Shown piece by piece: positions 1 through 11,027 of a stretch of DNA of 64,000 bases. Source of the DNA: Anastatus disparis (lineage: Eukaryota > Arthropoda > Insecta > Hymenoptera > Eupelmidae); contig JAFFSR010000369.1 in NCBI GenBank assembly GCA_017163975.1, positions 3,922,001 through 3,986,000 on the forward strand, written 5' to 3'. Every line of letters starts with the position of its first letter. Within the stretch, counting starts at the first letter, position 1. A program made the translations under genes and the position numbers. The notes under the pieces were generated by a model, which was not told the origin of the DNA, searched no databases, and was given only the letters and a program-made list of their open reading frames with translations.

Positions 1-648
1 TATAAACGGCGTGACGTATACACAGTCGCTTCTTTTGTTAAGAACTTTTTGTCTGTAACTATACAGTTCAAATGCTTGCACAAATACATGTTTGCACTGT
101 ATAGGTATACGTGAATGCAAGCTTAAACGCAATATACCATAAAAGTGACAACGCTGTGACTATAGCTCCGTGTATTTTCCTAACCCTCTACTCACTTAAA
201 AGTTTAGATTCACGTTCTCTACTTGCAGCTGTGTTGCCACGATCCTCCGTTTCTTTCTTCGTTTATTTATCAGGAGCGAAAGTTTATGAACTTTTATTTA
301 CAATAACTAAATAACTATACGGTTGAGCATTTTCATTTTTTACATAATATTTTCTTCATAATTTTAAATATCATATTGGTTTTTTAAAAAAACCTGAATG
401 GAGGATTTTTTGTTTTATCTTAAAATGTACTGTCTGAAACAGCTTATTATAGAAATCATGTGTTAAATGTTGCAACTTGAAAGCTCTAAATCTCGGTTTG
501 GGTTCCGAGAATCTTTCTGAAAACTTAATATGATGCGTAGAATAATCTAATATAAAACTAGTCTAATTTTGAAAAAAATCTGAAAGTGAATTTCATGCCA
601 ACTACCTTAAATAGTTAAATGCTTCAGCAAGTGGTTAAAATTTTTGTA
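1..648. other. Unassigned AT-rich DNA
   Basis: I see no convincing gene, repeat or RNA in this stretch. Short open frames occur but have no recognisable domain, splice context or codon pattern. Confidence 0.5.
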
Positions 649-776
649 ATTGGGTCTAAGCATCAGAAAATGTATTATATCCGTCAGATAGAATACGAAA
701 AAATAAGAGACCCGTATTTTTTTGTTTTTTTAAATATGATGAATTGCAAAAGTTATAGCCGTTGTAAGTTTATACA

Positions 777-779
<3 letters not shown>

Positions 780-841
<62 letters not shown>
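780..841. repeat. (AT)n microsatellite
   Basis: About thirty uninterrupted AT dinucleotides lie in the loop region of the surrounding foldback element. Confidence 0.95.
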
Positions 842-844
<3 letters not shown>

Positions 845-853
845 CCATGATAC

Positions 854-886
854 ATGACGTCACATTATTATAATAATGTGATGTCA
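854..886. repeat. Near-perfect ~32-bp palindrome with TGACGTCA-like arms
   Basis: The sequence reads TGACGTCACATTATTA followed by its near-perfect complement TAATAATGTGATGTCA. One arm contains the octamer TGACGTCA (a CREB/ATF-type word) and the other has TGATGTCA. It lies next to the AT run inside a foldback, so it is probably the loop-proximal part of that element rather than a host regulatory site. Confidence 0.6.
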
Positions 887-1502
887 CATACAATTTTAAC
901 TGCCTCTATCTCTTTGAGTTTTCATTTTTTTTGGTAAAAGAAAAAATACGTGTCCTTTATTTTTTTTTGTTCCACCTGATGGATATAATGGATTTAAAAA
1001 TAATTTTTCATGCTAGGACCCAATTGAATTAAATAAGCAAGTATTTATTAACTTATTAATTTTGTCTATTTAAATATTTGGCCTGCAGTATTTTTTCATT
1101 TATAACATTTCTTCTGTTACATATTTTTATGTATTTACTTATTTTCTATTTTTTAAACATGATTATTAAGGTCTAGAGCTTGATACTCAATTTTCCATAT
1201 ACTTCTTTTCTCTGAATTAATTGTATTGATGATAATTGATGATGATTTGTTTACAACAAAATCTCTAAGTATTAGCACATGTGATAGATTATCTAGTATT
1301 TTTTCTTACATTTATTAGATTTTTAACAGTAGATTTTGATTTTCTTCATCATCAAGTTCATCGTCAATGTACCCGTTATGAACAAATATAATTTTTTTTA
1401 AATTTTCTGAGCCTCGTACCAATTTTTACAACTACATCAAACAGCTGAATATTAATACACATGCATAATACACATGCCAACAGACACACTACATACTACA
1501 TA

Positions 1503-1506
1503 CACA

Positions 1507-1554
<48 letters not shown>

Positions 1555-1600
1555 AGATATAGACACAGACACACACACACAGGCACACACACACACACAT
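1503..1600. repeat. (CA)n microsatellite, interrupted
   Basis: An almost pure CA tract of about 46 bases is followed by a variant block with AGACACAG interruptions and a further CA tract. Confidence 0.95.
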
Positions 1601-2859
1601 GCTATTACATTTTAATTTCGTTTAATATTCTAATGTTATAACATACTAATAATAAATTTAATTATAATCGATGATGTCTTTTCGAAATGTCTGTATAGAA
1701 ATATCCAAAACTATTCCTATTTAATATATGAAATAATTATCGAATTAATTGTTAACAATCACTTCACAAAAATACATATTTAATCATATATACTGTTGTA
1801 TGTGTTCTTATATATTAGTTTATTTAAATGAACACACTTTTAACTGTTGCGATTAAAGCTCCAAAGTTAATTAGATATAATTTTCAATATGCACAAATAC
1901 AAAAGTTGACCACTAATATTAAAAATATTTTATATTTAATACTTAATTAAGTTAAATTGTTATTATTAATTCTTTTTATATGAAAGATTATTCGTTGGGT
2001 TAGGCGACATCTCGGTTTTTAGCATGGAAAAGGATACACGTCGATTTTCGTTTGGGAAAGACGACACCTCGGATTTGGGCGTGAAAAAAGATAGACGTCG
2101 TTTTTTGTTTGGAAAAAGCGACATGTGGGAGGGAAACATATATTCAAATGTTGAGTTAAAAAAAGAAATCATTTAATTTTTTGTATAACTAGGAGCTACA
2201 CTAATTTTTAACTAGCAAAGTAATCACTAAAATTTATGAATGACTAAATTAAAATAATTTTTACCATAAATTTTTTTTTTTTTTTCAAATTTTTGAATAA
2301 TTGGTAACACAACTAAAATGAAGTATAATTATTATAAATATCATCTATATATTATATGTTGTAAAAAATATTGTAATCTACAAAATGAAAAATTTGAATA
2401 AGACATTCCGTTTATGGTACTTTTCAAGTTTATTGAATCTGTTACATAATTAATATTATTAGTTCATAGCTACATATAATTTACGGTTACATATTTGACA
2501 TATTATATTTAATATATAACATACATTTACATCTTATGTTATATAGTAACTATGTGATACGTTTATCAAGCCATTGTGATGAATTTTATTTATTTTTCAA
2601 AATACATTTAATTGCCAAAAAGTATGTTATCATTATTATAAAAATATGATTATTACGTTGGATTTTTGAAATGTTTAATCCTTTTCTTGTATTATGAGTC
2701 ATATCTTCTAGACTCCCCTGGTAACACAATCTGTTGCAAGCACGATTGCGCAGAACTTGCGTGGTCTGTTTCCACATTTTAATGCATATCTGCTGAAATT
2801 TGATTGCGACTGAAACGTGCGTCAGATTTGTAACAGATGGCCAATCGAAACGTGTGATT

Positions 2860-3165
2860 CTAAAATAAGAATAAACATGCAAACTTGCAGCAGAATCGAA
2901 GCAGTCTTCCGTAAGAATCTTACAGCAGCACTTCACCCCAGAATTACATAAGAATAATATGAGTTGAGCGAAATAATATGACGAGAATAAACACGCAAAC
3001 TTGCAGCAGGATCGAAGCAGTTTTCCGTAAGAATCTTGCAGCAGCACTTTACTCCAGAATTACATAAGAATGACATAAGTTGAGCGCAATAATATGACGA
3101 GAATAAACACGTAAACTTGTAGCAGAATCGAAGCAGTCTTCAGTAAGAATCTTGCAGCAGCACAG
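2860..3165. repeat. ~120-bp tandem repeat units (left block)
   Basis: Three consecutive units each contain GAATAAACACGCAAACTTG, then AGCAGAATCGAAGCAGTCTT, TAAGAATCTTGCAGCAGCAC, and finally a CAGAATTACATAAGAATGA segment leading to TTGAGCG..ATAATATGAC. Copies differ by a few percent. The third unit is truncated. Confidence 0.85.
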
Positions 3166-3714
3166 TTTATAGAATTTCAAAGTTAATTAATAGTTCAAAA
3201 ATTGAAGTCACTTTATAGAATAAAGATAATGCATTGTATTTTAATAAAAAATTTTCATTGTGAATATTATTAACATTCAACTAACGAGAACATGTTTATA
3301 AGAGTTGTTGACAGATTTTAAGAAAGCAAATGTTGAATTTAAAAATTATAATTTATAATTTAATGAAAATATAATAATTTATAATTGCGATACATTTAAT
3401 GCATTTCTTTAAACTTTACGTGTTCTTACTACCAATGCCTACACCTATAGGCACATATTGGCTAAAAGAAAAAAGAAGAAACACAAAAAACAATCAACAT
3501 ATATACACAAAGGGGTGGGTGCTGATGTTATAGTATAAAATTATATACATGTAGACGTTGGGAAGAAGAGAGGAGACCATTGCAGCCAACTGTCAAATAT
3601 AAAAAACGTAGATAAGAAATTTTTATAATATCTAAGAAAAGTTTTAAATAAATTTCTATCAGTAAAAGATGATAAATATTTTGGTTCTACATTTATACGT
3701 AATTCTGTAGTAAA

Positions 3715-4200
3715 GTTTTGTCGCAAGATTCTTATGCGAGATAGCTTCAAGTATGCTGCATACTCGCGTGATTATTCTTATGATAAGATTGCATTCAAAT
3801 TTTGTCCTTCTGATGTAATTTTAGCGCAAATCTGCTGCATGATTCTCACATAAAACTGCTTCAATTCTGCTGTACATTTGCGTGTTTATTTTCATCATTA
3901 AATTACACTTAACTTTTGTCATATTTATGTAATTATGCGGTAAAGTGCTGCTGCAAGATTCTTACGGAAGACTGCTTTGATTCTGCTGCAAGTTTGCATG
4001 TTTATTCTCGTCATATAATTGCACATAAATTTTGTCATTCTTCTGTAAATCTGAAGTAAAGTGCTGCTGCAATTTTCTGATGCAAGACTGTTTCGATTCT
4101 GTTTTATGCTTGTGTACTTATTACGACTCGCAGAACAGCACTTGACAATTTGCAATTCTTACGTAATTGTGCTGCAAAACTTTGTCGAGAATTATTTACT
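3715..4200. repeat. Inverted block of the same ~120-bp repeat units
   Basis: This block contains the reverse complement of the 2860-3165 units, for example GTGCTGCTGCAAGATTCTTA, CTGCTTTGATTCTGCTGCAA and TTTGCATGTTTATTCTCGTC. About four degenerate units are recognisable. They are more diverged than the left block. Together the two blocks form the inner arms of the 3.8-kb foldback. Confidence 0.75.
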
Positions 4201-4289
4201 CAATTTTGTTGCTAGTGTCTGTAATAAGTTTTTTCCGCAAGTTTACTGCAAAATATCTTCAAGATTCTGCGCATTCTTTCCGTTCCGTA

Positions 4290-4671
4290 CCCTATTAAAA
4301 AAAATCAGGTGATAAATCACCTGATTTATCAGGTGATTTATCATGCCAAAACATCATGTAACGATTTTGTTGATCTTTACTCATTTTAAACCATGCTTAG
4401 TCAATTTAGAACAATTTTTGAAAATTTTGGAAAATTTTGAACTTAGAAAATTTTTTAGATTTTTAGATAGAGAATTTTTTAGAAAAAATTTTGACTAAAT
4501 CACAAAAAAATTTCTAAGTTCAAAAATTTTTAAAATTTTTCAAAAATTGTTCTAAATTGACTAAGCATGGTTTAAAACGTGTAAAAACCAACAAAATCGA
4601 TACATGATATTTTGGCATGATAAATCACCTGATAAATCAGGTGACTTGTCACCTGATTTTTTTCACCAGGG
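4290..4671. mobile_element. CCC...GGG foldback element with ATCACCTGAT words; TSD TA
   Basis: The element starts CCCTATTAAAAAAAATCAGG and ends CCTGATTTTTTTCACCAGGG, flanked on both sides by TA (4288-4289 and 4672-4673). The termini are built from overlapping self-complementary words (ATCACCTGATTTATCAGGTGAT-like). The inner arms (CATGCCAAAA..., AACCATGCTTAGTCAATTTAG) pair across an AT-rich loop. It is non-coding and lies inside the larger 3.8-kb foldback, so it inserted later. It shares end style and 2-bp target duplication with elements at 6864, 35571, 36315 and 58917. Confidence 0.75.
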
Positions 4672-5115
4672 TAGATTGCACTTTCTCTCTGCCAGAAACG
4701 TGCAATTCTGTTGCACTTATCTGCTGTAATTTCTTTTCATAAAAAACCCTATGGAATGCGGAAACAGACAGCACATGTTCTGCTGCAAGTTTTTGATTTT
4801 CAAGAAAATTGCAGCAAAATTGCAGCAAAATTGCGTTGACCATGTTACCAGGGTCATGACCTCGAGGAAATGACTTTAATAGTACATATTTTCTTTGTGG
4901 CCATGAGTCTAGAAGATACCACTCGAAACACTTGTCAAAAGTTTAATACTTTTTTTTAAAAATATTTACTCTTTTATATGTACTTAAAATAAGATGTAAA
5001 TGTATGTTATATATAAACTATAATATGTCAAATATGTAACCATAGATTATATTTAACTAAGAACTAATAATATAAACTATGTAACAAATTTAATAAACTT
5101 TAAAAGTACCACTAA

Positions 5116-5350
5116 CCCTTTCAGTCACAGGAGCCACTATAGTGGCACCCTTTCTCATTTTCTTTTTTTTTTATTGTTTAATTCGCACTTTAAGTTTGAT
5201 CTTTATTCTTTTTGCATTTTCATATAAATGAGTGTTCATTTTATAAGTATCATATTATATATTTTGAATATATGATTGTAAATAAATCTAAAAAATTAAT
5301 GTATGATGGAAAATACGTGTTTTTGCGAAAATAATTCGTGACTGAAAGGG
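5116..5350. mobile_element. 235-bp MITE, piggyBac-like (TTAA target)
   Basis: The perfect 13-bp terminal inverted repeats are CCCTTTCAGTCAC and GTGACTGAAAGGG. The right flank is TTAA (5351-5354); the left flank is CTAA (5112-5115), one substitution away. The homologous left arm of the host foldback (near 2410-2425) lacks the insert, so the element is a late insertion into the right arm. It is non-coding. CCC ends plus TTAA are typical of piggyBac-derived MITEs, which is my assignment. Confidence 0.75.
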
Positions 5351-5805
5351 TTAACGGAATTTCCCATTCAAATTTTTCATTTTGGAGATCACAATATTTT
5401 TTACAACAAAGAATATGTAAATAGTATTCACACTAATTATACTTTATTTTAGTTGTGCTACTGATTATTTAAAAATTAAAAAAAAAAATTTCCTGGCAAA
5501 AATTATTTTAAGTTAATCATTTAAAAATTTTAGTGAGTACTTTGCTAGTTAGAAACTAGTGTAGCTCCTAGTTATACAAAGAATTAAATAATTTCTTTTT
5601 TCAACTCAACATTTGAAAAAGAACTTTCCCTCGGACGTGTCGCCTTTTCTAAACGCAAACCAGCGTGTCACCTTTTCAAAACGAAAAACTATATGTATCC
5701 TTTTTCACACCCAAAACCGAGGTGTCGCCTTTTCCAAACAAAAAATGAGGTGTATCCTTTCCCACGCCAAAAACCGAGGTATCGCCTTGTTCCGTCAACC
5801 CGATG

Positions 5806-6246
5806 TATTCTTGTTTTATGAAAAAATGGAATATTTTTTAGAATCGAAACGAACAATTTGTAGCTAAATAGAGTTCTGTGCATTTTAATGTAACTAGAAA
5901 GTAACTGTTTTAAAATTGTTAAGAAAGATCATGTAAACGTTAACAGTGTGATATATTACTGATGTTTGATCTAAAAAATAATTCTAATCAGTTTTAAAAG
6001 TTTAAATCAATAAATTTTAATTCTAACGCTTATTCTATATTGACCGATAAAAATTATATATTTGAATGTTTTAATTAATAAACTTATCAATTTTTAAGGG
6101 ATGAAATTGTCTAATTGATGGGCTATCCAAAAAAACTTTATACGACGTACATATTACACACAAATACAATAACATGCGATATAAAATAATGAATATTTTT
6201 TATTGATAATTATTCCATACTTGTAGTTTTATTATTTTTTTTCAAT

Positions 6247-6287
<41 letters not shown>

Positions 6288-6400
6288 CTTCCACTTCAAG
6301 CGGAACAGACAAAATTTTTTTATAGGCTTAAAATCTTCTGTACCTTAAGAAATACAGAATTTTTTTAGATTTTTTTGAATGGAGTCCTTGTCGAAAATTA
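5806..6400. other. Unassigned AT-rich DNA with an (AT)n run
   Basis: No gene was seen. An (AT)n microsatellite lies at 6250-6282 and is followed by a more GC-containing segment (GCGCGCTTCCACTTCAAGCG) of unknown nature. Confidence 0.6.
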
Positions 6401-8251
6401 CAGTACCGCTCAAAAGTTCGTAAAAAAAATTTTTTTTTTTAAACTCAACTTCAAACTGCGATATTTCGGAAACGGCTCAAAAAATTTAAGAAATCTGGAC
6501 GGTGTTTGAAAGATCAGACAAAATACTATTTTTTTGTATCCTGCCAAATATATTCATCTCTTTTTTTAACTCTATTTCTAATGATAGAAAAATATTTTAT
6601 TTTTACGAATTTTTAAATTTCAATCAATCAAATATAACTTTTTAAGAAATTGATAAAATTAAAAAAATTCGAACGCGACTGAAAAGTAGAGTGAATTTCC
6701 TAAATCTTTATGTTTAATGGTTTTTTTATATCTATTTCCTGCGTGTAGCTAAAAATGCGCAAAATGGAAAGTACAAGAAAATCAGTTTTAGATATGATAA
6801 TATTTTCCAATGTCGCGAGTCAATTTTTGTTTACATTAGCAAGATACAAAAAGATAGTATTTTCCCTGGTAGAAATTATATCTAAGCGCCCGTATAAGCT
6901 CTCTAGGCCTTTATAGTAAAACTAGATTATTCTAGATAAGAAAAACTAGATGGGTGTAGACTAATAGAACTCTTGAATGCGCGCTACTTACAAATCATGC
7001 AGCAGTGACGAAGTAAAGCCAAACCTAACCTAATAATGTTCTTTCATTGCACCTTTTCTTCAAATATCGCGTGCAAAAACATCGATGAATAAAAATTTAA
7101 AAAATTTATCAACTGAAGAACGGAAAGTACAACAAAACTATCACTAGAAAGTGATATTGAAAGTAAAAGTGCTAGTATCACGCATAGGCTGGGGTTTATA
7201 GTCGCGTCTCTATCTCTATCTCTCTTTCTTACCATGCGGGAGACAAGGACAGAATGTGTACATACACGCGACTATACATTTCAGCATAGTGCATATTCGT
7301 GCAAATGACGCCATGAAATACAATGACGAACTAAAGCGTCTATATGAAATTATGTTGCGCCTAACCCTTAATATACGTTAACGCCTCGATAGAACTGTAC
7401 AGTTCTATAAGGGAAAACTATACGGGCATCTAGAAGGGAAAGGCGTTACACGCCAGTACATATCTGTCTAGTTCATCTGTACAGATCTGTCTAGAACTTG
7501 ATTATTCTAGCTAAAACTGTCTAGTAGCCCGGACTAATTTCTACCAGGGTTGTCTAATCTTTTAAACGCCGTCCGAATTTTTGAAATTTATTGAGTCATT
7601 TCCGAAATATCGCAGTTTGAAGTTGAGTTTCTGGAAAAAATTTTTTTTACGAACTTTTGAACTGTATTGTATACTTTTAACAAAGTTATCACAAATTTTA
7701 TCACAATTATTATAAATGATAGTGTCCTTCTTTTGAATAAATTAGAGTTATTTACAAATTTGATTCTTCGTATGTATATACGGACTACAGATTTGAACAC
7801 ATGCTGAAATGTAAACAAAAGTAGACTCATGATATTGGAAAATATTATCATATCTAAAACTGATTTTATTGTACATTCCATTTTTGTGCATTTTTAGCTA
7901 CACACAGAAAATAGATACGAAAAAATCAATAAATATTAAGATTTAGGAAATTTATTCTACTTTTCAGTCGCGTTTGAATTTTTTAATTTTATTAATTCCT
8001 TAAAAACATCAAACAACATTTGATTGATTAAAATTTAAAAATTTGTAAAAATAAAAAAGTTTTCAATCATTAAAAATAGAGTTAAAAAAAAGATAAAAAT
8101 ATTTGGCAGGACATAGAAAAATAGTATTTTGTCTGATCTTTCAAACGCCGTCCGGATTTTTCAAATTCATTGAGATGTTTCCAAAATATCGCAGTTTGAA
8201 GTTGAGTTACAAAAAAAAAAAAATTTTTTTACGAACTTTTGAGCGGTACTG
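6401..8251. mobile_element. Tc1/mariner-type non-autonomous element(s), TA target, interrupted
   Basis: The left end CAGTACCGCTCAAAAGTTCG and its complement at 8232-8251 are flanked by TA (6399-6400 and 8252-8253). A third, diverged copy of the end lies internally at about 7650-7669 and is also followed by TA, so two overlapping or tandem copies are present. Inner arms with ATATCGCAGTTTGAAGTTGA and the block AAAACTGATTTTATTGTACA pair as inverted repeats. No transposase is encoded. A CCC...GGG foldback (6864-7549) interrupts it. The end sequence and TA duplication place it with Tc1/mariner. Confidence 0.7.
6864..7549. mobile_element. CCC...GGG foldback, 686 bp; TSD TT, empty site present
   Basis: The ends are CCCTGGTAGAAATTATATCT and AGTCCGGACTAATTTCTACCAGGG (quoted ends overlap the inverted repeat; the last 13 bases ATTTCTACCAGGG are the complement of the start). 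TT flanks both sides. The host repeat occurs uninterrupted at about 8110-8150 as AATAGTATTTTGTCTGATCT, so the inserted site reads AGTATTTT, element, TTGTCT. The interior contains many TCTAGA-like self-complementary words (CTAGATTATTCTAG, ATCTGTACAGAT). It is non-coding. Confidence 0.75.
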
Positions 8252-8760
8252 TATATGAATCATTAAGTTTTTGGAGTAGACAAATAGGTATTATTAGTTT
8301 TACAAATAATTTCCAATATTCAGTATTTTTATCAAAACCACTAACTACTCAGTATTTTTATCAAAACCAAAACCCTTTCCGTTTTCATTGTCTGGCACTA
8401 GTCTGCGGTAATTTGCCTTCATCTTTAAAGTTTATTAATTAAGCGGAGCTTATATTTTAGTTTTAAAAAGACTCATGACTTGGTTGATTCTAATTTAAAA
8501 AATTATTTTAAAAAGCCAGAGTTTTATTTTTTAAAAGTCAGCTTTGTTTTAAAAAATAACTTTAGATCCTTAAAAACACGTACATAGGCCCAATAAAACG
8601 GAGCCAGCCTTGAGAAAAAAAGTACTAATTAAAAAATTTTGTATTTTAGCAAATAAGGGTCGTACAGAACTCTACTACCACTCATTTTAAACGTATTCGT
8701 AAAAACTTTTTAATAGTATATTGGCAATTTAATTTTGAGTGCTTATCTGAGAAATATTGC

Positions 8761-9152
8761 GACTTAAGGGGTGTCCTCATACCGACACAGAGATCTACCT
8801 TATCAACATTTGAATTATGCATTTTAATAAAAATTTAACTGTTTTTGACTAAAATTTATAGAAGAGGCACATTCTTAACATTATAAAGAATTTATTGCAA
8901 CGTCAAAAGACAGAATGAAAGTGAAAATGAAAACAAAAACTGCATAATAAGATTATTCATAACTACATTGAAAAGTTAATCGTATTAAGCAGTTTTCGCC
9001 TTCATTTTTACCCTTATATTGTCTTTTTACGTTGCAATAAATTCTTTGGCATGTTAAGAATGTGCCTCTCCTACGAATTTCAGTCATGAATAGTTAAATT
9101 TTTATAAAAATTCATAATTTCAATGAGGATAAGGTAGAACTCTATGTTTTAG
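8761..9152. mobile_element. Foldback element (~390 bp)
   Basis: The left end GACTTAAGGGGTGTCCTCAT is followed by ACCGACACAGAG; the right arm (ending near 9152, GGTAGAACTCTATG) is its inverted copy but lacks the last ~25 bases. Matching inner blocks are GAGGCACATTCTTAACAT and AAGAATTTATTGCAACGT. The same end occurs, complete and inverted, at 18000-18097. It is non-coding. Confidence 0.6.
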
Positions 9153-11027
9153 TTTTTTTCTAGGTTCATAATTGACCGAGATTTAGCGATTTTTGTTCAA
9201 AAAAGGGTTTTTTTTATTTTTCCGATATCTGCTTAATGAGAGGAGATATAGAAAAATGCCAAATAAAAAAAAGTGTATTTTTGTATGTAGAATAACCTTA
9301 AATTTTCCCAACATTTTTTGTGCATTTTAATTTTTTTGATATTGTTGAAGTACTCTTATACATATATATAAAAGTATGGTATGCATTTTTATCTATTAAA
9401 TTAGAAATCTATTACCCCAATTTCTTACAAGGAACTCAACATAAATCATAACGAAATTCCTAAACTCAAAAAACTTGTCTTTGCAAGATAACTTTTATCA
9501 TTTAATGACCGTTAATTACGTCCTTTTTAAAATACGCAAAATGATTCGTTTGGTAAATCATATTCTTTTTTGTATTTGCATATTTCAAGTTTTATTAGAT
9601 CATGAAAAGCAAAATAAAGAATCCATGACCTCAAACCTACTCTATAAATCTGATTTCAATAGTTGATTCAGTGTTTCATGGAATTCAAAAAATATTAAAC
9701 ACGATTTAGTTAGCTACGATTTTACTATTTTATAATAAATAGATGTTTTCATACTTATTAAAGAAAACCATTTTTTACCTCAAAATATTCATAATTCTAC
9801 TACCTTTGAATATTGATTAATTGTACATGAAATATTGAAACTGATAAAAAATAATGTGAATAAATAAAAATTGACCTTGTTAGTAATGTTATAATTTTCT
9901 CATATCAAATCTGCTAGGAATAATTTTGATGAACTAAAAATTTTTATCATTGATTTAGAAAGGTACAATTTATATTTTATTAGAAAAATTATAAATATTC
10001 ATTTCTGAACTTAAAATTAACAAAATCCAGTCTTCGTCGCTATGTTCTTCTATGACCGGCTCATATTTTTCAGTCAGAAATATATTATTTAAAATTTTAT
10101 AGTATGACCTCTCACAACCCTAATCCTGAAAAAAGATAGCACAAAGTGCTCATGCATAAGGAAAAGGATAAAAAGGAAAGGTTCTTTTTTAAGCTAGACC
10201 CGTTTTTGGTGTAGACGCCATGCTACAACCAGTCCGGGGTCTCTATGCTTATGTGTTTGTACTAATAAATGCCTCTTATAAGCCACAAGACTCTAATTTT
10301 GATTTGTTAAGATTAACTACTTATTAATGGCCAATAACATTACATGCAAGTAATGCAGTCCACCATCGACTGAAATAATCATAATTCGTTTCACCAGTCC
10401 TTCGCTAGTTTTGCATATTGGTTCGAATATTTTAGAATTCAAAAGTCTATCAAAATCGTTTGCATGCGTATAAGCAGTTGAAGAACTGTGTTTTCATACC
10501 ATTTTCTTTTATAATAATACCAAAACAGAGGGTTAAATAATTTGTTTAATTGAAAGTGTTCAATATTTATATATTATTTTCATTTTTATAGAATTAAAAA
10601 GTGAGAACTTTTTATCTTTTAACTTTGAATTTATTTGCTGGATTGAAGTATAAAATAAAAAGTACATATAATGTTTATGGAAATTGTGTTTTTTAATTAT
10701 TATTAATATTATAAATTTACTTGTAAATACATGAAAAGTTGTCATATTTATTATATATTTTATATTTTTAATTTAAAAAGTAATGCTTTTTTGATGAAAT
10801 TATAAAATCAAAAATTATTTTAATTAAAAATTCTAATGTAGTTATACATAGATTTTAATTTATCAATTTTATTAACTTAGATTTTTTTAAAATATTTTGT
10901 AACTTATGAATGAAAAAATGTAAGAGATAGCATATTATTAGTAAAACGTTACTATATAAATATTAATCATATAAAATAATGTACAATAAATGATGTTTAG
11001 TTTAAATTATGAGGTTTGTTAATATTT
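9153..11027. other. Unassigned AT-rich DNA
   Basis: No supported gene, RNA or repeat was seen. Small open frames here lack recognisable features. A locally GC-richer piece near 10190-10250 (GTAGACGCCATGC, CAGTCCGGGGTCTC) looked at first like a structured RNA, but I could not fold it into a known class. Confidence 0.5.

Larger units (their letters stand above)
649..1025. repeat. Small foldback (inverted-repeat) element around an (AT)n run
   Basis: The two ends are inverted copies: AATTGGGTCTAAGCATC at the left and, on the other strand, AATTGGGTCCTAGCATG at the right. The similarity continues inward for about 80 bases through matching TTATATCC and CGTATTTTTT blocks. The centre holds a long AT dinucleotide run and a short palindrome. 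It has no coding capacity. It resembles a MITE, but no clear target duplication is visible, so the superfamily is unassigned. Confidence 0.55.
1985..5805. mobile_element. Large foldback element (~3.8 kb) with internal minisatellite, interrupted by two younger insertions
   Basis: The outer arms (about 1985-2555 and 4975-5805) are inverted copies. Both carry degenerate ~50-bp units with the words GAGGTGTCGCC and CCTTTTCC, then the same TAACTAGGAGCTACACTA stretch, then an AT-rich segment ending near ACATACATTTACATCTTAT. Inside, ~120-bp repeats occur in one orientation on the left (2860-3165) and the opposite on the right (3715-4200). A CCC...GGG foldback (4290-4671) and a TTAA MITE (5116-5350) sit inside. 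There is no coding region. The architecture (long repetitive inverted arms, no transposase) is that of a foldback element; the superfamily is unknown. Confidence 0.6.

Noticed and set aside
111..314. 67-codon open frame near the left edge
   Set aside because: No domain, no splice or promoter context, and frames of this length are expected by chance.
5613..5867. Repetitive open frames at 5613-5867 (+) and 1966-2172 (-)
   Set aside because: They are translations of the ~50-bp degenerate units in the two arms of the 3.8-kb foldback; each is the inverted counterpart of the other.
7588..7881. 97-codon minus-strand frame
   Set aside because: It lies entirely within the Tc1-type inverted-repeat element; the translation is AT-driven and has no transposase motif.
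10190..10250. Possible structured RNA
   Set aside because: No cloverleaf or known snRNA/snoRNA box set could be formed by eye.
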